Shown piece by piece: positions 44,838-56,169 of a stretch of 64,000 bases of DNA (position 1 is its first letter; the number at the start of each line of letters is the position of its first letter). Both the position numbers and the translations under genes were made by a program. Under the pieces are notes generated by a model. That model was not told the DNA's origin. It made no database searches and saw nothing but the letters and a program-made list of their open reading frames with translations. Source of the DNA: Rhinopithecus roxellana (Eukaryota > Chordata > Mammalia > Primates > Cercopithecidae); assembly GCF_007565055.1 (NCBI RefSeq), contig NC_044555.1, positions 40,729,235 through 40,793,234 on the forward strand. Reading direction: 5' to 3'.

Positions 44838-46457
44838 TTTTAATTTTAATTTTTACATTTTCATGGACACATAGTAGGTGTATATATTTATGTGTTACTT
44901 GAGATAGTTTGATATAGACATAAAATGTGTAATAATTATATCAGGGTAAATGGGATATCCATTACATCAACCATTTATCTTTTGTGTTACAAGCAATTCA
45001 ATTATAACTTTTAGTTATACTTACATGTATAATTAAATTATATTTGACTATACTCATCCTGTTCTGCTAGCAAATACTAGCTCTCTATATTTTTTCTACT
45101 CATTAACTGTTACTACTTCCCCCACACACTACGTTTCTAGCCTCTTTTGAACATCCGTCAAATCTCTATCGCCATATGTTTACCTGTTTTAATTTTTAGC
45201 TTCCACAAATAAGTGAGAACATGGGAAGTCTGTCTTTCTGTGCCTGGCTTATTTCACTAAACAATATGACTTTTAGTTTTATGTATATTGTTGCAAATCA
45301 CAAGATCTCATTCTTTTTTTGCAGCTAAATATTAGTCCACTGTGTATATATACCATATTTGCTTTTTCCATTCTTCTGTTAAGGAACACTTAGGTGGCTT
45401 CCAAAATCTTGGCTATTGTGAACAGGGCTGCAATACACATGGGAGTGCAGATATCTCTTTGATATACTGATTTCCTTTCTTTTGGGTAAGTATCTAGCAG
45501 TAAGATTGCTGTGTCATATAGTATCTCTACTTCTAGATTGTAGGGAAATCTCCAAAGTATTCTACATAGTGGTTGTACTAATTTACATTCCCACCAACAG
45601 TGTGTGAGGCTTCTGTTTTCTCCACATCCTTGCTAGCATTTGTTATTGCCCATTTTACAGATAAAGCAATTTTAACTGGACTGAGATGATCTCTCACTGT
45701 GGTTTTAATTCACATTTCTCTGATGATCAATGATGTTGAACACGTTTTCTTATACCTGTTTTCCATTTGTATGTCTTCTTTTGAGAAATGTCTATTATGA
45801 TGTTTTGCCCATTTCATAATCAGACTGTTATTATTATTGTTTCAGATGGCGTTTCTCTCTTGTCACCCAGCTGGAGTGCAATGGCATAATCTCTGCTGGT
45901 TGCAACCTCCACTTCCTGGGTTCAAGCAATTCTCCAGCCTCAGCCTCCCGAGTAAATGGGAATACAGGCAATGGCTACCATGCCCAGCTAATGTTTGTAT
46001 TTTTAGTAGAGATGGGGTTTTACCATGTTGGACAGGCTGGTCTCGAACTCCTGACTACAGGTGATCCACCCGCGTCGGCCTCCCAAAGTGCTGGGATTAC
46101 ACACAGCCATAATTTTTTTTCCTATATGATCTTCCTATATATTGTGGTTATTAATCCCTTGTCAGATGGGTAGTTTGCAAATATTTTCTCCCATGCTGTG
46201 GGTTGTCTCCCCCCACTTTGTTAAATGTTATTTTTGTTTTGCCATAGTTTTTTAAAATTGACATTATTTCATTTGTTCATTTTTTGCTTTGATGGCCCAT
46301 GCTTGTGGGGTATTTCTCAAGAAATATTTTACCTGTCCAATGTTTTGGAGAGTTTCCCCAATGCTTTATTTCAGTAATATCATAGTTTGAGCTCTTAGAT
46401 TTAAGTCTATAATCCATTTTTATTTGATTTTTTGCATGTGACACGAAATAGGGCTCT
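44838..46457 (-). mobile_element. L1 3' end, reverse, with an Alu inside
   Basis: The 3'UTR ('atggacacatagtaggtgtatatattt', 'tgggatatccattacatcaa') is followed by ORF2 C-terminus up to 'gactataatccatttttatttgatttttt' near 46440. A diverged Alu at 45831-46107 interrupts it. It stops where a forward L1 piece begins. Confidence 0.8.
45831..46107 (-). mobile_element. Alu, reverse, head truncated
   Basis: Contains 'tgcaacctccacttcctgggttcaagcaattctcc', 'agtagagatggggttttaccatgttgg' and 'cctcccaaagtgctgggattac', but the last ~25 bp of the head are missing. AluS-like. Confidence 0.88.
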
Positions 46458-48062
46458 GATCTGATGAAGCTGAAAAGGGAATCCAGAACTTGAAGACCAG
46501 CTCTCTAAACTAACTCAGTCAGGCAAAAATAAAAGACAATAAAGAAGAAGGAACAAAACCTCTGATAAATATGGGATTATATGAAGACTAACTCCACATC
46601 TCATTGGCATCTCTGAGAAAGACTGGGAGTAAACCAGCAATTTAGAAAACATATTTCATGATATCATTTATGAAAATTTCCCCAAATTCACTAGAGAGAC
46701 CAACAGTCAAATTCAGGAAATGCAGAGAACCCCTGTGGAATACTACACAAGACACATATTCATTAGTTTTCCCAAGGTTGAAATGAAAGAAAAAAATGTT
46801 AAAGACAGCTAGAGAGAATGGGCGGGCCACCTTCAAAGGGAACCCCTTTAGCCTAACAGTGGACCCTTTAGCAGAAACCTTAGAGGGCAGAAGAGATTTG
46901 GGGGCCTATATTCAGGATCTTTAAAGAAAAGAATTTCCAACTAAGAATTCCATATCCAGCCGAACTAATCTTCATAAGTGAAGGAGAAATAAGATCTTAT
47001 TCAGAAAAGCAAATACTAAAGGATTTTATTACCACTAGACTTGCCTTACAAGCGGTCCTTAAGGGAGTGCTAAACATGGACAGGAAAAACTATTACGAGA
47101 CACTGCAAAAACATCCTTAAGTACATAGACCAGTGATGCTATTAAACAACCATATAAGCAATCTGCATAATAACCAGCTAACAACATGATGATAGGATCA
47201 AATTTACATATATCAATACTAACTTAGAGTGTAAACATGCTAAATGTCCCAATTAAATGACAGACTGTGGCAAGTTTAATAAAGCAGCAAGACCCAATAG
47301 TATGCTGTCTTCAAGAGATTTATCTTATAGGCAATGACACCCATAATATGGGGATGGAGAAATTCTATCAAACAGAAAACAGAAAAAAAGCAGGGGTTGC
47401 TATTCTAGTTTCAGACAAAACAGACTTTAAACGTATAAAGATCAGAAAGGACAAAGAAGGTTATTACATAATGGTAAATGGATCAATTCAACAAGAAGAC
47501 CTAACTATCTGAAATATATATGCACCTAATACAGCAGTACCCATATTCATAAAGCAAGTTCTTGGAGACTTACAAAGAGACTTGGATAACCACACAATAA
47601 TAGTAGGAGACTTTAACACCCCACTGGCAGTATTAGGGAGCTAATCAAGGAAGAAAACTAACAAAGGTATTTAGAAACTGAACTTGACGCTTGACCAAAT
47701 AGACCGAATAGACATTTACAGAACACTCCACCCAGAAACAACAGAATATGTATTCTTCTCATCTGACCATTTCATATACTTAAAAAATCAACCACCCAGT
47801 CAGATATAAAACAATCTTTAGCAAATTCAAAAAAACTAAAATCATACCAACCTTACTCCCAGATCATAGCAAAATAAAAACAGAAATCAATAGTAAGTAA
47901 ATTACTCAAAGTCATATAGTTACATGAAAATTAAACAACCTGCTCCTGAATGACTTTTGGGTAAACAACAAAATTAAGGAAAAATCAAAAATTATTTGAA
48001 ACTATTGAGAAGAAAGATACAACATACCAGAAACTCTGGAACATAGCTAAGGCAGTGTTAAC
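46458..48062 (+). mobile_element. L1 ORF1-endonuclease segment, forward, 3'-truncated
   Basis: Begins in the middle of ORF1 ('gaagctgaaaagggaatcca'), runs through ORF1 C-terminus, the inter-ORF region and the ORF2 endonuclease (81-codon open piece 47267-47512, MASLIKQQDPIVCCLQEIY), and breaks off at 'gctaaggcagtgttaac' near 48062. No 3' end or poly-A tail follows. Confidence 0.82.
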
Positions 48063-49267
48063 CTTTTCTTTAATCATTCAATACTTAATTCTACATATTC
48101 TTCTCCAAACTAAATTTCTCCCTCAGCCAAAATCTTCCCTAAGGTTGTGTTTATCTTAGTCCATAGACCGGTACTGTTACACACTCTTTACCTCTCAACT
48201 TCAACCCATACATACCTTCCTAATGTCCTCCCATTTCACATAGCCCCTACTTTTTCTTTACATGTAGCCTTATTGTATAATAAGTAAAACCTCTCTCTGT
48301 AATACTCTTAAAAGACTCTGTCAGTTGCAGATGTCCAATCTCTTCCCTTCTATCAATTTATGCATCTATCCTCCAGCGATATTTTTCCTCTGAAACTGGA
48401 GTTTCCTTTTTTTATATAATTTGTAGTGTATCATAGGTTCATGTAGGCACCCATGTTTGTACCCTTTTCTTGCTGACTATTGATGTTAGCTCCTAAATTT
48501 GTGGATCAGCATGTCAATACCCAGATATCTTGCCATCCCTGAAGTTGCTAGTTACTACTTTCAAACTTTGAGTGCAACTCTTTTTTCAGAAGCCATTGTC
48601 CTATCTAAATTTTATATTTATATATATATATATGATTATATATACAAATATATACTTTAGACTATATATAAAATATAGTATTTTATCCACTCATGTCCAT
48701 TGTACATTTATTTAATTTTTAAAAAGTCAATTTAAATAAAATCATTATGTACATAATACAAGTGTTACTTGGATATGGCAGACGTCTTGGGTGGTAAACG
48801 CAATTCACTGAATTTGGCAAATACTATTTTTTCAAAGTGCCTGACAGTGTTGTACATTTATCAGAGACTCAGTAAAGCTAATTACTCTTCCTTCTAAATT
48901 TTAGATTTAATAATTAAATATATTAGGATTACATGTATAGGACTAGAAAATTGAAGCTTCAAGTTACATCTGCCATTTCCTCCACAAAGCTGGGGGATTT
49001 TTAGGATACTCTTTTATTTGTAGCTCATTTTCAGGAAAGAGATACAATATAGATAAGAAAAAAAGAGTGAGAAAAAGATGAAGAAAACAGTATCATGTGT
49101 AATTTTTAAATTGCTAGAAAGTCTGTCCGATTTCAAACCTAACATGGATGAGGGATGTAGAGAATAATTTCTGGGAGGGAAATTTTGTGAGGGTAAACTT
49201 TCTGTTATTCTTTCTTGTGAGGAACAGTGAATCTGATCTATCTATCTATCTATAGATAGATAGATAA

Positions 49268-49298
<31 letters not shown>

Positions 49299-50216
49299 TT
49301 TCCTGATACCCAAGTTGTTCTAATGTAGTGTACTTGGGAAATACACACTGTTGTGTATATCTATCCAGATATATAATATATAATTTTCTAAATGTGTTCC
49401 AAGTGTAAAGGATGCACTATTTTATGTCCAAATAAGAACAAAAGGCTCAGTCTGAAATAGTCTTTAGTGACATCTACAAAAGCCTGTGATACCTTAAATT
49501 TTTTTTTTTTTTTTAACCTTGTAGCTATGATGTTTAAAGTTAGTGATTATCAATTTTCCTCTTCTGCTTCATTCAACACAGATTTCCCAGGTGATTTACT
49601 CTTATTAAAACAACTGTCTATGCCTCTTAATCACATTCAAGCTAATGATTTTGACATTAGGTTGTATTATTTCTGTCTGTGTCTGTTCATTGTTCTTGCC
49701 TCTTTTCTTTGTTACAAATTGTCTCAGATCAGTTTCACTAGGAAAAAGACTCTTGAGTAGAGACTTACCTTTAGTATGATTTGAGGCAAGGGAAATGCCA
49801 TGGACAAGAACAACTGTGGATGTGAAAGAAGCAGGATTACTCATAGCGGGAGTTTGAACATAAAGTACTTAAAAGTCTTGAGATAATTTTGGGGGTGGCG
49901 GCTGGAGTTGACGTGGCACTTCAGAGATGTTCTAAAATGAGGCAAGGTGGCCAAGTTTTTCACCCTATCATTGGCCGGTAACTGGAGGTGTGCTGACTCT
50001 GAAAAGAAGTGTAACCTTGTGAGTGACTGTTCCCTTGGTTCAAAGCAATTATTAGGGATTCCACTGTATTCAGAAGGCAACAATTCTTGATGTTTGGGCA
50101 ATGAGGGTCTCAATTTTTAAGAAGAGTATCTGAGTAGTACATCATAATATCCACTACAAAACCATGTCCTCATTTTTCTTTTCATTACCAGATTTTTTTG
50201 AAAATTTCCTTTATGC
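48063..50216. other. Unique AT-rich stretch with microsatellites; no gene
   Basis: No L1, Alu or LTR signature and no long frame. Contains an AT-rich run at 48615-48670 and the palindromic tetranucleotide microsatellite at 49236-49298. Confidence 0.6.
49236..49298. repeat. (TCTA)n/(GATA)n palindromic microsatellite
   Basis: About four TCTA units are followed directly by about eleven TAGA units, with one variant unit (TAAA). The two arms are complementary and meet at TCTATAGA, so a hairpin or cruciform can form. Confidence 0.95.
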
Positions 50217-50534
50217 TTTTTTTTTGGAGATGGGGTCTTACTCTGTTGCCCAGGCTGGAGGGCAGTGGCACAATTATGGTTCACTGCAGCCTCAACCTCC
50301 TAGGATCAAGGGGTCCTCCCACCTCAGCCTTCTGAGTAGCTGGGACCACAGGCATGTGCCACCACCCCTAGATAATATTTTTATTTTTATTTTATGTCTC
50401 ACTCTGGTGCTCATTTTTACTTTTTATTTTGTGTCTCCCTATGGTTCCCATGCTGGTCTCAAACTCCTGGGCTTAAATGATGCTCCTGCCAGCCTCCCAA
50501 AGTGCTGAGATTACAGACAGGCGTCGCCATGCCT
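50217..50534 (-). mobile_element. Old Alu (AluJ) with an internal A/T-rich duplication, reverse
   Basis: 'gttgcccaggctggagggcagtggcacaattatgg' and 'ggctggtctc...cctcccaaagtgctgagattacaga' mark the arms. Between them, 'ttttatttta/tttttatttt' plus a repeated 'tgtctc...tggt(g/t)c' block adds extra sequence. Confidence 0.83.
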
Positions 50535-50614
50535 ATTTCTGTATGGTTTGTTTTTAGTATCATCAATTGTCTCGGAGTCTAAGACAAAGCAAATATATAT
50601 GTTTAATTCTCCCT

Positions 50615-50757
50615 TTCTATAGATATGTGTGTGTATGTACACATATGTGTGTACACACATGTGTATATATATGTGTGTACATATATGTGTGTATATGTGT
50701 GTGTACATATATGTGTGTATATGTGTGTACATATATACACACACATATATAAATATA
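50615..50757. repeat. (TGTATA/TACACA)n microsatellite
   Basis: About 140 bp of alternating purine-pyrimidine steps (TGTGTACATATATG units). Open frames on both strands here encode only repeated Cys/Val/Tyr or Thr/His/Ile and are not genes. Confidence 0.93.
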
Positions 50758-51685
50758 CAAATATATCAAATACATATTTGGACAAATGAATGACTCATGT
50801 TATATTTCCCTGGACAAATATGTGTTTATAATAAAGACTAGATTCTATAGATTATTCAACAGCATAACTATTCTATGAAGAATATATTGAGAATATGTAT
50901 TTGTTGTTGTTACTCCATACTGTCTGTTGATATAATCACCCTCTAAGTGAAATCATTTAAAAATGTTTATAGTGTAAGTACAGTTTCAAATTTTCACATA
51001 GTGCATACTTTTTATGTTATTTGTGCAATGATATTTTGAATTATAGTGTCTTTATTGAAAAAATACAGTAAAACATCAGGAATAACTGGAAGGACAAACA
51101 GCCAAATGCTTAAAGATCCAAAATGCCATGCAATTCCAAATGTTTTGAAATCTTTTAGTAACTTACATATCAATATTGAACTTCTAATTTTCTCTACTCT
51201 CTATTAATTAATAAGTAGCCTAGTGTCTCTCAGTTAAATAATACAAGTCACTTGCTTGCTTTTATTTTTGTGTCATTCTTATTCTGACTGTCAGGTACTT
51301 CTAGGTGTTACTAAGAAGGAGCGAGTGTTATCATGAGAATATCTAGCAGAAGATAGTTTTCTCATAATAAGTTAGTGAAGGTTATTGTGTTTATATTCTA
51401 CAAGCACAGATTCAGAAGCAAGACAGATATGTAACTTCCTCCATTCACAGAATTGGCTCTTTCATGAAGCTGAGAATGAGAGATTTCAAAATTATCCCAG
51501 TATTTCTTTCATTAAGCTGTGTGCTTAGACATTCACACAAATACTTTATCCCAGCTAATAATAAGCTCTCAAAAGATGGTGTAGTTTGAGTCTATTGAAA
51601 GAATAGAAAGTGTCCTTTAGTAAAAAATAATAAAAATTGTTTAATGGAATTTTATTCACCCAGCTCTCTTTCAAATATCGAAAAT
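50758..51685. other. No gene or named repeat
   Basis: AT-rich unique-looking sequence; nothing I can assign. Confidence 0.5.
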
Positions 51686-52240
51686 GGTGATAGGTTTGAC
51701 ATTTTATCCTGCTTGTAAGCTAACAAGTTAACTTGCTGCAGTTTCAAAAGACATGGGACACCTGGGTCAGAGAGAAAGGACTTTATTACTCAAGGGGGCA
51801 GAGAAGGCAGCATGACCTTCATATTTGCATTGATTTCTCTTGCTCTTCAAGTCACATAAGGGTAACACAGAGCGGCACAGGTGAATACTACACACAGTGA
51901 GTTCGTGTCACACACGAGGAACCTAGAGTTTAGGAAACTATCAATCATGTAAGGGGGCTGCTTGCAAACTTGTCCAACCTTTGCCCTTGAAGGAGACATT
52001 ATCTTTATTATACTGGTTAGGAAAGAAATCTATCCTCTGCCCTTGGGTCCAGCAGGGAGACGGTATCTCCAGCTTCTGAGGTTGTTTGCTATACAAATAC
52101 CCATTAAAAGACTGGATCAAAAGCTGTCAGTGTCTCTTCACAAGACGTGTAGCAACAACATGACAAATTTTCTCTACCTACCTACCCATTCACTAGCATG
52201 GGCTATAATGAGTCTTAGAGTTGGAGATTTTCCTATCTGA
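51686..52240 (-). mobile_element. Probable ERV LTR remnant
   Basis: The stretch is more GC-rich than its surroundings. On the minus strand it has AATAAA followed by a C-rich segment (around 51790-51770), as at an LTR polyadenylation site, with 'cacaggtgaatactacaca' and 'cttgtccaacctttgcccttg' upstream. It looks like an old ERV LTR, but I found no clean TG...CA ends or target duplication. Confidence 0.4.
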
Positions 52241-53531
52241 ACCATGTTTAGGCTGATGTTTCCTTTCCTCTTCCTGAACCCAAGTAATTAGAATACAGCA
52301 AGGACAAGAAGAGTAAATAATCCTTTATCAAATCCATAGGTAACTCTAATCATCACTTTAGTGCACAATAACTGGTTCTTATTTCCTAGCTGGGTACTAG
52401 ATGCAATAAATTATAAATGCCTGGTTACTCAAGTTTTACTGTTTCAAAAAAGAAAGTTTTTTAAAATTAATATTAGTTGTTAGCATCATACTATTCAAAC
52501 ATTTTAATAAAATGTATGGGTTGATTTAATATAATGATCTAAACAATTAAATAAATAGTTTTTATTTCAAATAGACAATTGAGCAAATGACTACAGACTA
52601 TATTTTCATATATTGATGTATATTATACTTGAACACTAAATAATAGAAGTCTAATTATAATTAAAGTCTGTTTTATAGGATATGAATAACTATAGTGCTG
52701 GATTCTTAGTGCGTAAGTCCACAGTTTGTGGGCTTTTATCCCAAACCCTGATGCAACAAGGAATCCAAAAATCATATGTCATAGACAGTTACTCTATCTG
52801 TCCCTTTATTTCTATTGATTGAATTATCCAAGATTGGCTCTATGTAAAACTAACGGTATCAAACAATAAGTGGGCCCATTAAGAGTGAGAATAAAATCGA
52901 ATATTGTTTGGGAATTCATTTTTTAAACATAATTTTGGAAAATTTCCCTCAATGCTTTTCATGCTTTCAATTTAACTTTTAAGGTATCTTGCATAAGCCA
53001 GAATAAAATTACTATCACACATGTGAGGCAGTCTGATTTTTCCATAAACCTGAAATTGTTCTGGTTAAATATGTCTAAAACATAATTTTTGAAGAGATAT
53101 ACAATGTACGGATGACACTGAAATGATAGGAGGCAAACAAAAAAAACTTTGTTATAAGATAAACTTTTGAAATATAATTTTAAATTCTAACTAGTAAAAA
53201 ATTGAGAACATTAAAATAGTAAAAGGCTGCCATCTTCAGGGTTCTATAATTTATTTCTCCTAAAAAATGTATTCTACTCTGTGTTGAGTATATCATTTTC
53301 TGGTCATTGTCATGTTAAAAGTAAGCTAATATTTTAGATGCTAGTTACTATGTAAATATGAAGTAAAGAAAGTATCTTATACCCATATTTTATTTAAAAA
53401 TTATGTGAAATAATTTTGAAAATTATTAATATAACCATAAATATACATGCTTGTTCCTACATCTTTAAGCAAAAATAAAGATATCTGTAAAGTGTTGAGT
53501 TGATTTGTAAATTAAAGAAAAAATAGAACAC
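52241..53531. other. AT-rich stretch, no gene or named repeat
   Basis: Unique-looking, with no open frame or repeat signature worth reporting. Confidence 0.5.
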
Positions 53532-53851
53532 AGAGACAGGCACTGTGGCTCATGCCTGTAATCCCAGCACTTTGAGAGGCAGAAGTGGGTCAATCACTTG
53601 AGGACAGGAGTTTGAGACCAGCCTAGCCAACATAGTGAAACCCCGTCTCTAATAAAAATGCAAAAATTAGCCAGGCGTGGTGGCACCCACCTGTAATCCC
53701 AGCTACTGGGGAGGCTGAGGCAGGAGAATCACTTGAACCCACGAGGTGGAGGCTGCAGTGAGCCGAGATCGTGCCACCGCACTCCAGCCTGGGCGGCAAC
53801 AGAGCGAGACTCTGTCTCAGAAAAAAAAAAAAAAAAATGAATAAATAAAGT
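53532..53851 (+). mobile_element. AluS, forward
   Basis: Full-length forward Alu with poly-A and an 'ATGAATAAATAAAGT' tail extension. Target duplication AAAAATAGAACAC is seen at 53519-53531 and about 53853-53865. Confidence 0.93.
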
Positions 53852-54227
53852 AAAAAATAGAACACTTTATTTTTTTGGACATTGGACTGAATTATTCATG
53901 GTTTTTTTTAAGTAAAAGCATGGTTCCTCCACTTTGGTACTTATGAAAATCTTTCAAGTGGGCCGCTAGAGAAGGATAAATCTAGAATTGTTTAGTTTAC
54001 ATTTTTCGAATTTCTCCATTCTGACTTAATTCTAATTTTAATATGTCATTTCTAAAGTTTTAGCTAAATAGATGTCTTTGTATTTTTGAAAAAAAGTCAA
54101 AATGTAAATACTATCGAGTTTAACATTTTTCTGCATTCAAATTATGTTTTCAAATTCTGTGGAGGTTTACCAGCAAATATATTGATTCTGTGGATGGTAC
54201 TATGTCAGTGATGAAACCTGTTTTTTA

Positions 54228-54545
54228 TTTAATTTTTTTTTTTTTTTTTTGTTTGTTTGTTTGAGACGGAGTCTTGCTCTGCCACCCAGGCTGGAGTGCC
54301 GTGGCCGGATCTCAGCTCACTGCAAGCTCCGCCTCCCGTGTTTACGCCATTCTCCTGCCTCAGCCTCCCGAGTAGCTGGGACTACAGGCGCCCGCCTCGT
54401 CGCCCGGCTAGTTTTTTGTATTTTTAAGTAGAGACAGGGTTTCACCGTGTTAGCCAGGATGGTCTCGATCTTCTGACCTCGTGATCTGCCCGTCTCGGCC
54501 TCCCAAAGTGCTGGGATTACAGGCTTGAGCCACCGCGCCCGGCCC
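54228..54545 (-). mobile_element. AluY of Old World monkey type, reverse
   Basis: Head ...GGCTTGAGCCACCGCGCCCGGCC, with 'GGCCGGATCTCAGCTC' in the right arm and 'GTTTACGCC', all monkey-lineage variants. Exact duplication GAAACCTGTTTTTTA at 54213-54227 and from 54547. The tail includes GTTT units. Confidence 0.94.
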
Positions 54546-56169
54546 CGAAACCTGTTTTTTAAATAGCAAGTGCTGTTTTTCTTTCATCCCTAGTTAGGAA
54601 AAGTGAAAAAAAAAAGAATGTTTCTTTTTTATTTTTCTTAGTTTCTACCTGATGGCTTATATTTTATGTAAAATTATATTTCATATTCACAAGCAAATGG
54701 GATAAAAAATGATGTCTAGTATATTTTTAATGGATAAATATTTTATTCAGTTTTTTGAGTTGTCTTTGTTTAATTGTTTAATCCAATCCATTGCTCACAC
54801 TGAATAATGGTATCTGGAAGCATCAAATTTTCCTCCGGATGAACAAATTTGACCTGTTGTAGATGTAGCTTAAGTATCCTCTGCTTCAAGTTTAGAATTT
54901 CTATAATACAGCATATCTATGGATGAAATAAATTCTATATGCTATTTCAAATATAAATATATACGTATTAAATAAGGCATAATGTGCCAAAAGTGTTCTA
55001 TTCAATTCCAGTTATGTTATATCATGCGGTGATAATAGCATGCATTTACTCTGTGACCTGGTAAAGTCATTCAGTTTTCTAGAAACTCCTTCCATACATT
55101 TAATCATGCCATGAAAATTAAAAAATTTAAGATTGTTGCAAAGATTAACACATAAAATTATGCTGGCATAGTGCTTCACATATAATGGGTATTCAAAGTA
55201 TAAATTGTGTTATATAATACATACATACTATATAAAATGCATGCATTGCATATATATTACATATTATATTCCTATATTCATTACATATTAAATATAAGAT
55301 ATGGTAAAAATATGAGGTGTAGTTATAGATTCTAATTTTAATATTTGAGTATGCAGATCAAATAAAAGAAGCATAGATGTTTGAGCTGCAAGAACAAGAT
55401 GAGGAACGTCTTAAATATGTGTAGACATTTGTGCATGTTGTATGGAGGGGAAGGTAAAATTTGGGTGGTGATTGTGAGCAATGGTGAATGTGCTATACAA
55501 GCAAAAAGATTTACAGTTATGCGGTATCAGTTTAATATTTGTTCACTTTTACTTCAAACTATTTCACTTCTATCAAATGCTTTTTTATGAGTTTTGTTTT
55601 TATTTTGTATCATCAAAATGACCCAGGTATTGTGTATTTATAGTATGTTGGATCTTTTTATTCCAGACATAGGAATTTTTATCTAATTACAAATATACAA
55701 TACAACTTTCTATGTCTCTTCAAATTGGTTTTTATTGAATATATGGAGAACATTTCAGATATTACGTTTAGCAGAATCTCTGGAAACATCTGGTAGAACT
55801 TTGGCCCTCCGATATATCTTTGCTATCTTAGTCAGGATCCTGTTAACTTGGAGTCTTTTATGTTAACAATAGTTGTATCTACAAAAATTGATGTTAAGAC
55901 AGTGAAAACATTTACTTGGTTCAATTCCCAACTCAGTATAGATGATGGGTCTGATATTTCAATGATGTACTTGTAAAAGCAAAGTATAAACAGAAGTTTC
56001 CTCTCTCTCCATAGGTATTTCTTGCTGAGAATTACTATTAGTTTGTGTTCCTTTCTGCCTCTCCCTCTAATAATACTAAAATTTATGTTCATGCAATTTT
56101 GTCTTAGTTTAGTAGTCAAATTATGAATTTTAGAAGTTACATTTTAAAATGAATTTACCCCAATTTAAC
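54546..56169. other. 3' flank of CPXCR1; unique AT-rich DNA
   Basis: The part next to 56169 should hold the CPXCR1 3'UTR (minus strand). Beyond the candidate poly-A signals I see no gene, Alu or L1. Short open frames (for example 55832-56119) have no recognisable content. Confidence 0.5.
55657..55736 (-). promoter_or_regulatory. Candidate polyadenylation signals downstream of CPXCR1
   Basis: Two AATAAA hexamers occur on the minus strand, at 55736-55731 and 55662-55657, about 430-510 bp beyond the CPXCR1 stop codon. Either could end a 3'UTR of normal length. AATAAA is common by chance in DNA this AT-rich, so this is only a candidate. Confidence 0.3.

Noticed and set aside
43282..44843. Several 60-113-codon frames in GC-richer DNA
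   Set aside because: The region is best explained as the 5'UTR side of a reverse L1; the frames overlap on both strands and share no features of a gene.
50511..50785. Frames rich in Cys/Val or Thr/His/Ile on both strands
   Set aside because: They are translations of a TGTATA-type microsatellite.
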